A stretch of DNA of 64,000 bases from Mycoplana azooxidifex (GCF_014196765.1 NZ_JACIEE010000003.1:434001-498000); one strand, 5' to 3'; counted from the stretch's first letter, positions 55,301 to 64,000 are shown. The notes: generated by a model from the letters alone, not told the origin. Numbers and translations: made by a program.

Positions 55301-55408
55301 ATGGCCAAGGAAAAGACGTCGAACGGCCTGTTCCACGACACGCTGGCCGACGAGGACCTAAAGCTGACAATGGCGGGCTCAAGCAGGAAAGCGACCAAGG
55401 CCGCCTGA
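55301..55408 (+). CDS. 35-residue mini-protein resembling the N-terminus of YciF-type ferritin-like proteins
   Basis: ATG with an AGGAAGAGG ribosome-binding site opens 35 codons: MAKEKTSNGLFHDTLADE then a short linker and SSRKATKAA. The first 15 residues and the last few resemble the start of YciE/YciF (DUF892) proteins, which begin near KTLDDLFHDTLKDIYFAEK and continue to KMAKAA, but the helix between is missing and the frame stops where the four-helix bundle would continue. It may be a deletion remnant or a genuine small protein. Confidence 0.45.
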   Translation: MAKEKTSNGLFHDTLADEDLKLTMAGSSRKATKAA

Positions 55409-55450
55409 CTTTTGGCCGGACCCGATCGGAGGAAAGGGCCGGGCAAGAAG

Positions 55451-55503
55451 AATGACGGGTGGGGAGGCCATCGAGGCGGCCGGCGGATCCCTCGCCCGTC
55501 ATT
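55451..55503. terminator. Inverted repeat between the mini-gene and pheT
   Basis: Perfect 9-bp arms AATGACGGG (55451-55459) and CCCGTCATT (55495-55503) with an inner GGCC-rich region. On the minus strand the arm is followed by CTTCTT. It could end pheT transcription and that of the 35-residue gene. Confidence 0.5.
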
Positions 55504-55527
55504 CCATTTCACTGGTATTTTGCGCGA

Positions 55528-57954
55528 TCAGGCGCGGAGAACACCGCCCGTCGTCTTGGCTACGTTTGCGACGATCTTCGCCGTCAGCGCCTCGAAGTCC
55601 TCGTCCGTCAGCGTCTTGTCCGATGGCTGGATGACGACCTCGATCGCAATCGACTTCCTGCCTTCGCCGACGGAAGCGCCCTCGAACACGTCGAACACGT
55701 TCACGCTCGCAACCAGCTTGCGGTCGGCGCCCGCGGCCGCCCGGACGATGGCGCCGGCTTCCACCGTCTTGTCGACGAGGAAGGCGAAATCGCGCCTGAC
55801 CGCCTGGAACGGTGAGAGCTCGAGGGCCGGCTTGGTCCGGGTCGCCTTCTTCTTCGGCTCGGGCATCGCGTCGATGAAGATCTCGAAGCCAGCCAGAGCA
55901 CCAGAGACGTCGAGGGCGCCGAGCGTTTTCGGATGGAACTCGCCGAACGTGCCGAGCACGACCTTCGGGCCCATCTTGATGGTGCCGGAGCGTCCGGGAT
56001 GATACCAGGCCGGACCGCCCGGCTCGATCTGGACATTCGTCATCGGCAGGCCGCAGGCCTCGATCACCGCAAGGGCGTCGGCCTTGGCGTCGAAGACATC
56101 GACGGGCTTGCCGCCGCCCTTTGCCGGGTTCGACCAGAGGCGCCCTGCACCGGACAGCGAGGCCGTTGCGCGGCGGATGCCGCCGGCGACGCGCCGCTGG
56201 CCCTCAGGCCGGTCGCTTTCGTAGGTGCCGGAGACCTCGAAGATTGCAACGTCGGCGAAGCCCCGGTCGGCGTTTCGCTGCGCGGCCGTCAGCAGGCCCG
56301 GCAGCAGCGAGGGACGCATGTCGGACATGTCTGCTGCGATCGGATTGGACAGCGCCAGTTCCGGCGCGCCGCCACCGAAGAGCTCGGCATGCGCCTTCGG
56401 GATGAAGGACCAGGTGACGGCCTCCATCATGCCGCGGGCGGCAAGCGCGCGCTTGGCGAGGCGCGAGCGGATTTGCAGCGTCGTCAGGATCTTGCCGTTG
56501 ACGCTCGTATGGCTTTCGAGCGGCGCGGCGTGAATGTTATCGACGCCGTGAATGCGCATCACCTCTTCGACGAGATCCGCCTTGCCGTCGACATCCGGGC
56601 GCCAGGAGGGCACGGACACGGACAGCCGCTCGCCCGAGCCGGAAACGCCGAAGCCGAGCTTCGCCAGGATCGCGCCGCTCTCCTCGGACGAGACTTCAAG
56701 GCCCGTCAGGCGCTTGACCTCGGAAACCGGGAAGTCGACCACCTTCGGCGCGTAGCCCTTGTATCCGACGACGTCGGTTTTTGCCGGGATACCGCCGCAG
56801 AGCTGCAGGACGAGCTCTGTGGTCCGCTCGAGGCCGGGGGCCATATATTCCGGATCGACGCCGCGCTCGAAGCGATAGCGCGCATCGGTGATAATGCCGA
56901 GCGTGCGGCCGGTGCGCGCGATGTTCATCGGATCCCAGAGCGCCGACTCGATCAGCACGTCCGTGGTGTTCTCGTCACAGCCCGAATGCTCGCCGCCCAT
57001 GACGCCGCCGATGGATTCCAGGCCGTTGTCGTCGGAGATGACGACGTTGGCCGGGGACAGCTTGTACTCGCGCTGGTCGAGGGCGAGAATGGTTTCGCCT
57101 TCCCTGGCGCGGCGGACGACGAGATCGCCCTTCACCTTGGCCGCGTCGAAGACGTGCATCGGCCGGCCCTGGTCGAAGGTCATGTAGTTGGTGATGTCCA
57201 CCAGCGCGTTGATCGGGCGCAGGCCGATCGCGATCAGCCGCTGCTGCATCCAGCGCGGGCTCGGGCCATTCTTGACGCCGCGCACGAGCCGGAGCGCGAA
57301 ACCGGGGCAAAGATGCGTGTCCTCGCCGAGTTCAAGCTTGACCTTCACCAGCGTCTCGCCTTCGACCTTGAAGGACGGAGGAACGGGCGCTTTCAAGGTG
57401 CCGAGGCCGGAGGCCGCCAGGTCGCGGGCGATGCCGAAGACGCTTGTGCAGTCCGGCCGGTTCGGCGTCAGGTTGATCTCGATGACCGGATCGTCGAGGC
57501 CGGCATAGGTGGCGAAGCTCTTGCCGACCGGGGCATCGGCCGGGAGGTCGATGATGCCGTCGTGATTGTCCGACATCTCGAGCTCCTTCTCAGAGCACAT
57601 CATGCCCCGGCTCTCGACGCCGCGGATGTTGCCGACCGAGAGGGTCACGTCGATGCCGGGCACGTAGGTGCCGGGCGCGGCAAAGGCGCCGACGAGGCCG
57701 GCGCGCGCATTCGGCGCGCCGCAGACGACCTGTATCGGCGCGCCGGCGCCGGTGTCGACCATCAGCACGCGCAGCTTGTCGGCATTCGGATGCTGCTCGG
57801 CCGAGACGACCCTGGCGATCACGAAGGGGCGGAACGAGGCCTTGTCGTCGACGTCCTCGACCTCGAGCCCGATCGACGTCAGGCGTTCGCAGATCTGTTC
57901 CAGCGTCGCATCCGTTTCCAGATGGTCTTTCAGCCAGGAGAGTGTGAATTTCAT
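55528..57954 (-). CDS. pheT: Phenylalanyl-tRNA synthetase beta subunit
   Basis: 808 residues, full length. N-terminal tRNA-binding OB fold (VISAEQH-type region, [17 protein letters not shown]), B3/B4 editing domain (near 210-380), B5 DNA-binding-like domain, the catalytic-like core and the C-terminal ferredoxin-fold anticodon domain ([34 protein letters not shown]). It pairs with PheS as an alpha2beta2 enzyme and edits tyrosyl-tRNAPhe. It follows pheS by 25 bp. Confidence 0.98.
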   Translation of the reverse strand: MKFTLSWLKDHLETDATLEQICERLTSIGLEVEDVDDKASFRPFVIARVVSAEQHPNADKLRVLMVDTGAGAPIQVVCGAPNARAGLVGAFAAPGTYVPGIDVTLSVGNIRGVESRGMMCSEKELEMSDNHDGIIDLPADAPVGKSFATYAGLDDPVIEINLTPNRPDCTSVFGIARDLAASGLGTLKAPVPPSFKVEGETLVKVKLELGEDTHLCPGFALRLVRGVKNGPSPRWMQQRLIAIGLRPINALVDITNYMTFDQGRPMHVFDAAKVKGDLVVRRAREGETILALDQREYKLSPANVVISDDNGLESIGGVMGGEHSGCDENTTDVLIESALWDPMNIARTGRTLGIITDARYRFERGVDPEYMAPGLERTTELVLQLCGGIPAKTDVVGYKGYAPKVVDFPVSEVKRLTGLEVSSEESGAILAKLGFGVSGSGERLSVSVPSWRPDVDGKADLVEEVMRIHGVDNIHAAPLESHTSVNGKILTTLQIRSRLAKRALAARGMMEAVTWSFIPKAHAELFGGGAPELALSNPIAADMSDMRPSLLPGLLTAAQRNADRGFADVAIFEVSGTYESDRPEGQRRVAGGIRRATASLSGAGRLWSNPAKGGGKPVDVFDAKADALAVIEACGLPMTNVQIEPGGPAWYHPGRSGTIKMGPKVVLGTFGEFHPKTLGALDVSGALAGFEIFIDAMPEPKKKATRTKPALELSPFQAVRRDFAFLVDKTVEAGAIVRAAAGADRKLVASVNVFDVFEGASVGEGRKSIAIEVVIQPSDKTLTDEDFEALTAKIVANVAKTTGGVLRA

Positions 57955-57979
57955 CGTTTCTGATCCTTACGCACGCGAC

Positions 57980-59065
57980 TTAAGCACTCAGGCCGCCGAA
58001 CAGGGTCGGCACGTCGAGCGGGCGGAAGCCGTAGTGGTTCATCCAGCGGACGTCGGCGTTGAAGAAGTCGCGCAGGTCCGGCATGCCGTATTTCAGCATG
58101 GCGATGCGGTCCAGCCCCATGCCCCAGGCGAAGCCCTGGTACTCGTCCGGGTCCAGTCCGCCGGCGCGCAGCACGTTCGGGTGCACCATGCCGCAGCCGA
58201 GGATCTCCATCCAGTCGGTGCCCTCGCCGAACTTCACGATCGGACCCGAGGAGCGGTCGCACTGGATGTCGACCTCGAAGGAGGGTTCGGTGAAGGGGAA
58301 GAACGATGGCCGGAAACGCATGGTCACGCCGTCGACCTCGAAGAAGGCCTTGCAGAACTCTTCCAGCACCCAGCGCATGTTGGCGACATTCGCCTTCCTG
58401 TCGACCACCAGGCCCTCGACCTGATGAAACATCGGCGAGTGGGTGGCGTCCGAATCCTGCCGGTAGGTCTTGCCGGGGATGATGATGCGGATCGGAGGCT
58501 TCTGCGCCTCCATGGTGCGAACCTGCACCGGCGAGGTGTGGGTGCGCAGCACCTTGCGCTCGCCGTTTTCATCCGGCGGGAAGAAGAAGGTGTCGTGCAT
58601 CTCGCGCGCCGGATGTCCCTCGGGGAAATTCAGCGCGGTGAAGTTGTAGTAGTCGGTCTCGATGTCCGAGCCCTCCGCAATGGAGAAGCCCATGTCGGCG
58701 AAGATCGCCGTGATCTCGTCGATGATCTGGCTGATCGGATGGATGCGGCCGCGCTCGGCGGGAGAGGAGCGCACCGGCAGGCTGACGTCCACCGTCTCGG
58801 CTGCGAGCCGGGCTGCGATCGCAGCGTCCCGCAGTTCGCTCTTGCGGGCGGTGATCGCGTCCGTCAGGTCGTTCTTCAGCGCGTTGATCGCCGCCCCGCG
58901 CGTCTGGCGCTCTTCCGGCGTCATGGTGCCGAGCGTCTTCAGCAGTTCGGAGACGGAGCCCTTCTTGCCGAGGGCTGCGACGCGCACGGCCTCGATGGCC
59001 GGCTCGTCGCCGGCGGCTGCGACGTCCGCCAGGAGGGTTTGTTTCAAAGTGTCGAGATCGGACAT
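57980..59065 (-). CDS. pheS: Phenylalanyl-tRNA synthetase alpha subunit
   Basis: 361 residues. Coiled-coil N-terminus (1-85), class II motif 1 near [19 protein letters not shown], motif 2 ([20 protein letters not shown]) and motif 3 ([14 protein letters not shown]). It carries the catalytic site for Phe activation. It is first of the pheS-pheT pair, but a terminator lies between rplT and pheS, so its expression may be partly separate from the ribosomal protein genes. Confidence 0.98.
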   Translation of the reverse strand: MSDLDTLKQTLLADVAAAGDEPAIEAVRVAALGKKGSVSELLKTLGTMTPEERQTRGAAINALKNDLTDAITARKSELRDAAIAARLAAETVDVSLPVRSSPAERGRIHPISQIIDEITAIFADMGFSIAEGSDIETDYYNFTALNFPEGHPAREMHDTFFFPPDENGERKVLRTHTSPVQVRTMEAQKPPIRIIIPGKTYRQDSDATHSPMFHQVEGLVVDRKANVANMRWVLEEFCKAFFEVDGVTMRFRPSFFPFTEPSFEVDIQCDRSSGPIVKFGEGTDWMEILGCGMVHPNVLRAGGLDPDEYQGFAWGMGLDRIAMLKYGMPDLRDFFNADVRWMNHYGFRPLDVPTLFGGLSA

Positions 59066-59086
59066 CGTTCAAAATCCATTGAGCCC

Positions 59087-59122
59087 AAAGAAAAACCCGC
59101 GCCAGCCCTGCCAGCGCGGGTT
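59087..59122 (-). terminator. Intrinsic terminator between rplT and pheS
   Basis: Arms of 9 bp (AACCCGCGC 59094-59102; GCGCGGGTT 59114-59122) followed on the minus strand by TTTTTCTTTG. No short Phe-rich leader peptide precedes it, so E. coli-type pheST attenuation is not supported. Confidence 0.78.
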
Positions 59123-59161
59123 TCCCAATTCTAGATGCAAAGGCTTGGGAAGCGCTGGGTC

Positions 59162-59566
59162 TTAACGAACCGCGCTTTCAAACTCGTTCTTCGTGCCGGC
59201 GTCCTTGAGGTAGGCGAGCGCCTTCTTGGAAGCTTCGACGAGGGCGCCGAAAGCCGCCGGCTCGTGGATCGCCATGTCGGAAAGCACCTTGCGGTCGACT
59301 TCGATGCCGGCCTTGTTCAGACCGTCGACGAAGCGGCCGTAGGTCAGGCCGAATTCGCGGACGGCAGCGTTGATGCGCTGGATCCAGAGAGCGCGGAAGT
59401 TGCGCTTGTTCACCTTGCGGTCGCGGTAGGCGTACTGCTTGGAACGGTCAACCGCAGCCTTGGCGGCGCGGATGGTGTTCTTGCGGCGGCCATAAAAGCC
59501 CTTGGCTGCCTTGAGGGTCTTCTTGTGCTTGGCGTGGGCGGCAACGCCGCGTTTTACACGTGCCAT
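59162..59566 (-). CDS. rplT: 50S ribosomal protein L20
   Basis: 134 residues, basic, beginning [19 protein letters not shown] with ARGFYGR-like [14 protein letters not shown]. Conserved [20 protein letters not shown] confirms the family. L20 is an early assembly protein that binds 23S rRNA and, in many bacteria, represses its own operon. It follows rpmI by 39 bp. Confidence 0.99.
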   Translation of the reverse strand: MARVKRGVAAHAKHKKTLKAAKGFYGRRKNTIRAAKAAVDRSKQYAYRDRKVNKRNFRALWIQRINAAVREFGLTYGRFVDGLNKAGIEVDRKVLSDMAIHEPAAFGALVEASKKALAYLKDAGTKNEFESAVR

Positions 59567-59605
59567 GTCATGATCTCCTTAACGTATCCAATTAGCCTGA
59601 AAGTC

Positions 59606-59809
59606 TCAGAGACCGTTCGGCAGGTAGTTCTTGATGACCTTCTTGCCATCGGGCTCGGCGAGAACCATGGTTCCGCGCGCGTCGCGAATGAACTTGTTGG
59701 TACGCTTGATCATGCCGTGGCGCTTGCCGGCGGCAGCAGCACGGACCTTGCCGGTCGCGGTGATCTTGAACCGCTTCTTGGCAGACGACTTCGTCTTCAT
59801 CTTGGGCAT
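59606..59809 (-). CDS. rpmI: 50S ribosomal protein L35
   Basis: 67 residues starting [20 protein letters not shown] and [20 protein letters not shown], the invariant L35 N-terminal half. The frame continues upstream to 59938 but the ATG at 59809 with GGAG site gives the known protein. It is separated from infC by 210 bp containing a terminator and two hairpins. Confidence 0.98.
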   Translation of the reverse strand: MPKMKTKSSAKKRFKITATGKVRAAAAGKRHGMIKRTNKFIRDARGTMVLAEPDGKKVIKNYLPNGL

Positions 59810-59970
59810 TTTGCTACTCCATTCTTCTTGGTTTCGAGACGGCTGACGAGGCACGTCTCCAGCGTAAAGAACGGCCACGGCATGCCCTGCCGGACCGTTC
59901 GGACGGGGGCTTGTAACCGAAGTCCCCCGAAAGCGCAACCGGATTCCTGAAAACCGGGCGGTTGCGCCAG
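59810..59970 (-). promoter_or_regulatory. Leader of rpmI-rplT with two hairpins (possible autoregulatory site)
   Basis: Between the infC terminator and rpmI are a stem with GAGACG/CGTCTC arms (59836-59841, 59854-59859) and one with CGGGGG/CCCCCG arms (59914-59919, 59934-59939). A weak promoter-like pair, TTGCGC then TACAAG 17 bases later on the minus strand, overlaps the second. This could be a separate promoter plus an L20- or L35-responsive leader; no named family is matched. Confidence 0.4.
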
Positions 59971-59999
59971 AAAAGCAAAAAGCCGCCTGGTCGGCGGCT
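59971..59999 (-). terminator. Intrinsic terminator downstream of infC
   Basis: 7-bp arms AGCCGCC (59981-59987) and GGCGGCT (59993-59999) followed on the minus strand by TTTTTGCTTTT. Confidence 0.8.
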
Positions 60000-60019
60000 C
60001 ATGCGCTTTGTCGCGCTCC

Positions 60020-60556
60020 CTAGCGGGGAGCCAGCACCATCATCATCTGACGGCCTTCGAGCTTCGGCTCGGCCTCGACCTTGGCGATCGTCTGCGTGTC
60101 TTCCTTGACCTGCAGCAAGAGCTTCATGCCGAGTTCCTGGTGCGCCATTTCGCGTCCGCGGAACTTGAGCGTTACCTTGACCTTGTCGCCTTCTTCGAAG
60201 AACCGGTTCATCGCCCTCATCTTCACGTCGTAATCGTGCGTGTCGATGTTCGGGCGCATCTTGATTTCCTTGATCTCGACGATCTTCTGCTTCTTGCGCG
60301 CCTCGGCCGCCTTCTTCTGGTTGGCGTACTTCAGCCTGCCGAGATCGAGAATCTTGCACACCGGCGGATCGGTGTTGGGGGAAATCTCCACGAGATCGAG
60401 GCCGGCGTCTTCCGCCATGCGAAGGGCCTGATCGGTGGGAACGATACCGTGGTTTACGCCTTCGGCATCGATGAGCTGAATCCGGGGAATCCGGATTTCT
60501 CGGTTTGAGCGCGGGCCGTCCTTGACCGGGGCGTCCGCTTTGAAGGGTCTGCGAAT
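60020..60556 (-). CDS. infC: Translation initiation factor IF-3, with ATT start
   Basis: 178 residues. N-domain [20 protein letters not shown] then [20 protein letters not shown] and [20 protein letters not shown]; linker; C-domain [19 protein letters not shown] and [16 protein letters not shown]. The start is ATT at 60556: it gives the family N-terminus ([17 protein letters not shown]), and a GAGGAG Shine-Dalgarno sequence lies 8 bases before it. No ATG/GTG/TTG is placed correctly. In E. coli IF-3 rejects AUU starts and so limits its own synthesis; the same loop is likely here. It leads infC-rpmI-rplT-pheS-pheT, interrupted by a terminator. Confidence 0.97.
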   Translation of the reverse strand: MRRPFKADAPVKDGPRSNREIRIPRIQLIDAEGVNHGIVPTDQALRMAEDAGLDLVEISPNTDPPVCKILDLGRLKYANQKKAAEARKKQKIVEIKEIKMRPNIDTHDYDVKMRAMNRFFEEGDKVKVTLKFRGREMAHQELGMKLLLQVKEDTQTIAKVEAEPKLEGRQMMMVLAPR

Positions 60557-60799
60557 GGTCGTATTCTCCTCGAATAGTTTCGAATAGGGATACCTATTTT
60601 CGGGGCAATTTTCACCGCCGCCTCGCGCATGAGCGCTGCTTGCGGGCAATGTGTCGATCACCGAGGCGAAGTCAATACCACGTCGCGTGGAAAAAATCAC
60701 CATCTGTGCCGCCCGGTGCAAAATCGTGTAAATCGGTGCCGGAAAGGTCGTTACCGCAGGCACGGCGCGCTGCAACCACCGGCAATTCAGGAGCATTTC

Positions 60800-61618
60800 A
60801 TGACCCCAGAGCAAACCAGCGAAACGAGCGGCAGGCTGGCCGTCGGCACAGGTGTCGACCACCGCGAGGTCGCCATGCGCCTTCTTCCCGAACGGGAGGG
60901 CAACCCGCATCCGCATCTCGTCTGGCTCGGCGGCTACCGCTCGGACATGACCGGCACCAAGGCCGTCGAACTCGCGAGCCATGCTGCGGGTCTCGGCACC
61001 GGTTGCGTGCGGTTCGACTATTCCGGCCACGGCGCCTCCGGCGGCGCCTTCGTGGACGGCACGATCTCCCGCTGGCTGGAGGAAACGCTGGCAGTCGTCA
61101 CGCACGCCCGCAAGCATCTCGGCACCCGACGCATGATCCTCGTCGGCTCGTCGATGGGCGGCTGGCTGGCGTTGCGGCTCGCGCAGGAACTGCGCCGGAG
61201 CGGACAGGGCTCCGACATTGCCGGCATGGTCCTGATCGCGCCGGCGCCAGACTTCACCAGCGAACTGATCGAGCCCAACCTGACGGACGCCGAACGGGCC
61301 TCGCTCTCCGAGCGCGGCTACTTCGAGGAGCCGACGCCTTATGGGCCTGACCCGAACGTCTATACGCTGAAGCTGATCGAGGACGGACGCTTAAACAGGG
61401 TGCTGGACGGGGTGATCGACCTCGGCTGCCCCATCCACGTGCTGCAGGGCATGGAGGATCCGGACGTGCCCTACACCCACGCCATAAGGCTGATGGAACA
61501 CCTGTCGTGCGACGACGCGGTGCTCACCCTGATCCGTGACGGCGACCATCGCCTTTCGCGTCCGGAGGACATCGAGAAGTTGAAGGAGGCGGTATCCCAC
61601 CTGCTCAATGCTGCATAA
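60800..61618 (+). CDS. Alpha/beta hydrolase
   Basis: 272 residues. Nucleophile elbow [11 protein letters not shown] with Ser, preceded by [13 protein letters not shown]; Asp in [11 protein letters not shown] and His in [13 protein letters not shown] complete the triad. It is related to small lipid/acyl esterases of the ABHD10 (palmitoyl-thioesterase-like) group. ATG 60800 has a CAGGAG site; the frame back to 60629 is not supported. It is divergent from infC over 243 bp. Confidence 0.9.
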   Translation: MTPEQTSETSGRLAVGTGVDHREVAMRLLPEREGNPHPHLVWLGGYRSDMTGTKAVELASHAAGLGTGCVRFDYSGHGASGGAFVDGTISRWLEETLAVVTHARKHLGTRRMILVGSSMGGWLALRLAQELRRSGQGSDIAGMVLIAPAPDFTSELIEPNLTDAERASLSERGYFEEPTPYGPDPNVYTLKLIEDGRLNRVLDGVIDLGCPIHVLQGMEDPDVPYTHAIRLMEHLSCDDAVLTLIRDGDHRLSRPEDIEKLKEAVSHLLNAA

Positions 61619-61728
61619 TGGTCACGCGACGCGGCGCATTTTAACCATGTTGTCGCATTGCGAATTATCGTGATTGACGAACAGGCCCCTAAAAATTTAA
61701 CGTTTTGTTAATGATTGAGGGGACACCC

Positions 61729-62346
61729 ATGGCGCGAATGATCGGTGCGAAGGCTATTTTTGTGGCAATTTCAGCCCTGTTCATTTCGTCTTCCGTCGCC
61801 ATGACGGCCCCTGCGTCGCCCCTGTCGATGCGCACGGGCAGCGTTACCTCCCAGCCGATCGGGCACTACGAATTCTGCCGGTCCCACCCTTCCGAGTGTG
61901 ACACCTCCCGGCGCGATCCCGGTGCAGCCAAGGTCACGACGTTCGGCTGGACCGTCGTCAGGGACATCAATTCGGAGATCAATCGCGCCATCAGCCCGGT
62001 GACCGACAAGGACCTCTACGGCCGTGACGAATACTGGTCCTATCCGGAGGCGGCCGGAGACTGCGAGGACTTCGTGCTTTTGAAGCGTCGCAAGCTGATG
62101 GAGCACGGCTTCGAAGCCGCCGACCTGCTCATCACCGTCGTGCGCAAGCCCGACGGCGAAGGCCATGCGGTCCTGACAGTCCGGTCGACGGAGGGGGACT
62201 ACGTTCTCGACAACCTCGACAACGACGTGAAGCTGTGGACCGAGACGCCCTACCGCTACCTGAAGCGCCAGGCATCCTTCAATCCCGGCCGCTGGGTGTC
62301 GATCGAAAACGGCGACGCGGTCATGGTGTCGTCGGTCGGCAAGTAA
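61729..62346 (+). CDS. BTLCP-family transglutaminase-like cysteine peptidase
   Basis: 205 residues: signal peptide (GAKAIFVAISALFISSSVAM), then the peptidase domain. Catalytic Cys in EAAGDCEDFVLLKRRKL, His in EGHAVLTVRS and Asp in YVLDNLDNDV. BTLCPs (LapG relatives) act in the periplasm and in some systems cleave surface adhesins under cyclic-di-GMP control, but rhizobial members mostly have unknown targets and no LapD/LapA genes are seen here. The upstream sequence is AT-rich and GAGGGG serves as ribosome-binding site. Confidence 0.9.
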   Translation: MARMIGAKAIFVAISALFISSSVAMTAPASPLSMRTGSVTSQPIGHYEFCRSHPSECDTSRRDPGAAKVTTFGWTVVRDINSEINRAISPVTDKDLYGRDEYWSYPEAAGDCEDFVLLKRRKLMEHGFEAADLLITVVRKPDGEGHAVLTVRSTEGDYVLDNLDNDVKLWTETPYRYLKRQASFNPGRWVSIENGDAVMVSSVGK

Positions 62347-62373
62347 CGAGCAGGTTTACAAGACATTCTGCTG

Positions 62374-62406
62374 CGGCGGCCGGCATTCCGGCCGCCGTTT
62401 TCGTTT
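62374..62406 (+). terminator. Intrinsic terminator of the BTLCP gene
   Basis: 10-bp perfect arms CGGCGGCCGG (62374-62383) and CCGGCCGCCG (62388-62397), CATT loop, then TTTTCGTTT. Confidence 0.87.
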
Positions 62407-62410
62407 GACC

Positions 62411-63394
62411 TCAGGCGTTGCCGATCAGCACTCCGCAGGCGAACACCAGCCCGCCGCCGAGGACGACCTGGAAGGCGGCACGCAGGAACGGCGTTTCCAT
62501 GAAGCGGTTCTGGATGAAGGCGATCGCCCAGAGTTCGACGAAGACGACGGCGACGGCAATCGTGGTGGCGAGCGCGAAGTTCGGGATCAGGTAGGGCAGC
62601 GCATGCCCGAGGCCGCCGATGGCGGTCATGATGCCGGAGGCAAGGCCGCGCCTGACCGGCGAGCCGCGCCCGGATATCTTGCCGTCATCATGGGCGGCTT
62701 CCGTGAACCCCATGGAAATGCCGGCGCCGATGGAGGCGGAAAGTCCGACCAGGAAGGTCTGCCAGGTATCCTGGGTGGCGAAGGCGGCCGCGAAGATCGG
62801 GGCAAGGGTGGAGACGGATCCGTCCATCAGCCCGGCGAGGCCCGGCTGCACGTAGGTGAGGATGAATTGCCGGCGTTCGACTTCGTCTTCCTCGGCGATC
62901 GCTGCCTTGTTCGTTTCCCCCTCGCCCATGTGGCGGGCCTTGTCCTCATGCGCCTTCTCGGCGATGGCGAGATCGCCCAGGAGCTTGCGCGTCTGCGCAT
63001 CCGTCGTCCGGGCCGCGGCCTGCAGATAGAAGCGGTGCGCCGCCTCTTCCATCGCCCTCGCCTGCGCGCGGGCGGTCTGCACCGGCATGCTGGCGATCAG
63101 CCAATCCGGCTTTCGCTCCGGAAAATCGCGCACGAATTCGCGCCGCACCAGCGGGATCCGGGCGCCGAAGCGGCGAATGTGCATGTCGATCAGCAGGCGA
63201 CGGTGTTCGCTCTCCTCCTTCGCCATCTCCTCGAACATGCCGGCCGTATGCGGCGAGCTTTCACGGAGGGCGTCGGCATAGGCGAGATAGATGCGGCCGT
63301 CGTCCTCTTCGGAGGAGATGGCAAGGGCGAGAATTTCCTGCTCGCTCAACGATTCCAGCGAGCGCTTGGGGTTACGAAAGATGCGGGAGAACAT
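62411..63394 (-). CDS. mbfA: Membrane-bound ferritin MbfA (erythrin-vacuolar iron transporter family)
   Basis: 327 residues. N-terminal ferritin-like di-iron domain (1-165) with Glu/His ligands in ISSEEDDGRIYLAYADAL, KEESEHRRLLIDMH, EEAAHRFYLQAA and AIAEKAHEDKARHM; then a VIT1/CCC1-like membrane domain of about five helices (GLAGLMDGSVSTLAPIFAAA, ASIGAGISMGFTEAAHDD). MbfA exports iron and protects against iron and peroxide stress; in Bradyrhizobium and Agrobacterium it is repressed by Irr when iron is low. A matching palindrome lies 13 bp upstream of the ATG. Confidence 0.94.
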   Translation of the reverse strand: MFSRIFRNPKRSLESLSEQEILALAISSEEDDGRIYLAYADALRESSPHTAGMFEEMAKEESEHRRLLIDMHIRRFGARIPLVRREFVRDFPERKPDWLIASMPVQTARAQARAMEEAAHRFYLQAAARTTDAQTRKLLGDLAIAEKAHEDKARHMGEGETNKAAIAEEDEVERRQFILTYVQPGLAGLMDGSVSTLAPIFAAAFATQDTWQTFLVGLSASIGAGISMGFTEAAHDDGKISGRGSPVRRGLASGIMTAIGGLGHALPYLIPNFALATTIAVAVVFVELWAIAFIQNRFMETPFLRAAFQVVLGGGLVFACGVLIGNA

Positions 63395-63406
63395 GATGAA
63401 ACCTAC

Positions 63407-63427
63407 TTTTTAGAATAATTCTAAAAA
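63407..63427 (-). promoter_or_regulatory. Irr-box (iron control element) palindrome of mbfA
   Basis: Arms TTTTTAGAAT (63407-63416) and ATTCTAAAAA (63418-63427) around one A, 13-33 bp before the mbfA ATG. The core TTAGAA/TTCTAA matches the ICE motif bound by Irr in Rhizobiales. Irr bound here would block initiation. Confidence 0.82.
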
Positions 63428-63511
63428 TAGGATTCAGGACGCGGGACGTCAACCGCCTTCGGTCGCCCATTCGGGAAGGGATTCAGTTCAGGAGGACAGG
63501 AACTGGGGATG

Positions 63512-64000
63512 CTAGAGCAGCCCCTCTTCGGCCTGCTCTCGGGCAGCAGACAGGCCCCGGAAGATCGGGGAGGCGACGTCGGCCTCGATCATTGCCGACA
63601 GGCCGGCGGCGGTTGTTCCCCGGTATTCGAGGAAGATGTCGACGAGGTCGGAGGGCGGCGTCTCGGATTGCGCCATCAGCACGCCCGCGCCGAGAAAAAG
63701 CTGACGCACCGCGGCGTCGGCCGTCTCCGGGTCGAGCCCGGCACCGATCGCGTGGCGGATCATCGCGTCGGCAAAGAGGGCGGGAAAGGCCGGGCCCGAA
63801 CCGGTGAGCGCGGTGAAATAGTCGAGTTGCGCCTCTTCGTTGATGCCGTGCGCCTGGCCCGAGGCCGAAAAGAAGCGGAAAATGAAATCCGCCTCGTCGT
63901 CGGTCACGCCGTCGGTCGCAAACCAGGGCGTGAACGACAGCCGGTATTCGGCACAGGCATTCGGCATGGCGCGAACGATGCGGGTGGCGCCGTATCGTTC
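63512..64000 (-). CDS. Pyrroline-5-carboxylate reductase-like protein (5' part outside window)
   Basis: The frame is open to the window edge; 162 C-terminal residues are visible, starting at ERYGATRIVRAMPNACAEYR. The P5CR markers are the RAMPN block (usually RAMPNTPA), FTALTGSGPAFPALFADAM near the dimer helix and YRGTTAAGLSAM (usually SPGGTTEAGL). It converts pyrroline-5-carboxylate to proline with NAD(P)H if orthologous to ProC. Several signature positions diverge (NACA for NTPA, EYRGTT for SPGGTT), so it may be a secondary paralogue. Confidence 0.8.
   Translation of the reverse strand, partial: ERYGATRIVRAMPNACAEYRLSFTPWFATDGVTDDEADFIFRFFSASGQAHGINEEAQLDYFTALTGSGPAFPALFADAMIRHAIGAGLDPETADAAVRQLFLGAGVLMAQSETPPSDLVDIFLEYRGTTAAGLSAMIEADVASPIFRGLSAAREQAEEGLL

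Overview
The window is one continuous stretch of high-GC alphaproteobacterial chromosome, most likely from the family Rhizobiaceae (Rhizobium/Agrobacterium/Sinorhizobium relatives). The gene content points there: a BA14K-family protein, the membrane ferritin MbfA under an Irr-type palindrome, a BTLCP cysteine peptidase, an amino acid:[carrier protein] ligase operon of the type described in Agrobacterium and Bradyrhizobium, and a three-hairpin RNA beside polA. Coding density is high and most genes are housekeeping. I see no insertion sequence, phage, CRISPR array, rRNA or tRNA. The genus cannot be fixed from the sequence alone.

Layout. 1-918: tail of a chemoreceptor. 1001-3857: the EF-P module (efp with divergent epmA-epmB). 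3971-8614: adenosine kinase, an SH3-domain secreted protein, a 2-hydroxyacid dehydrogenase, moeB and recF. 8798-25021: a polysaccharide locus with GT2 and GT4 glycosyltransferases, a Wzx-like flippase, a tandem alpha/beta hydrolase, a Wzz/PCP protein, a Wzy-like protein, and GH2 and GH5 glycosidases. Enclosed in it is a minus-strand operon for an acyl carrier protein, an acyl-CoA-dehydrogenase-like flavoprotein, an amino acid:[carrier protein] ligase, a DUF1839 protein and the GH2 enzyme. 25220-30553: polA, a structured small RNA, a MarR regulator and an M20 peptidase. 30717-38707: UPF0104 with a coupled mini-ORF, small secreted proteins, a class A PBP, dnaK and dnaJ. 38759-41020: HAD phosphatase, small-molecule kinase and P-loop ATPase operon. 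41584-48470: a complete dipeptide/oligopeptide ABC importer facing an acetylpolyamine amidohydrolase. 48608-55408: OmpA-like lipoprotein, truncated haemoglobin, xseA, an XRE regulator with its divergent membrane protein, an oxidoreductase, an aldo/keto reductase and a 35-residue mini-gene. 55528-60556: infC-rpmI-rplT-pheS-pheT on the minus strand. 60800-64000: alpha/beta hydrolase, BTLCP protease, mbfA and the 3' part of a proC-like gene.

The most distinctive region is the polysaccharide locus. The ligase should load an amino acid onto the phosphopantetheine of the neighbouring carrier protein, and the flavoprotein may oxidise the thioester-bound amino acid. DUF1839 and the GH2 enzyme, translated from the same operon, suggest the product is joined to, or made alongside, the exported glycan. 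The fused hydrolase next door has Gly at the nucleophile position of its first half and Cys in its second, and the Wzz protein has a cytoplasmic domain whose Walker A motif lacks the lysine. Both are unusual and testable.

Regulation visible in the DNA includes an ATT (AUU) start for infC, intrinsic terminators after infC, rplT, dnaK, dnaJ, the OmpA-like lipoprotein and the BTLCP gene, a 14-bp hairpin between the binding-protein and permease genes of the ABC operon, an Irr-type palindrome at mbfA, a 17-bp palindrome between the XRE regulator and its divergent partner, a probable heat-shock promoter at dnaK, and a paired 10-bp direct repeat upstream of the wzz-wzy pair.
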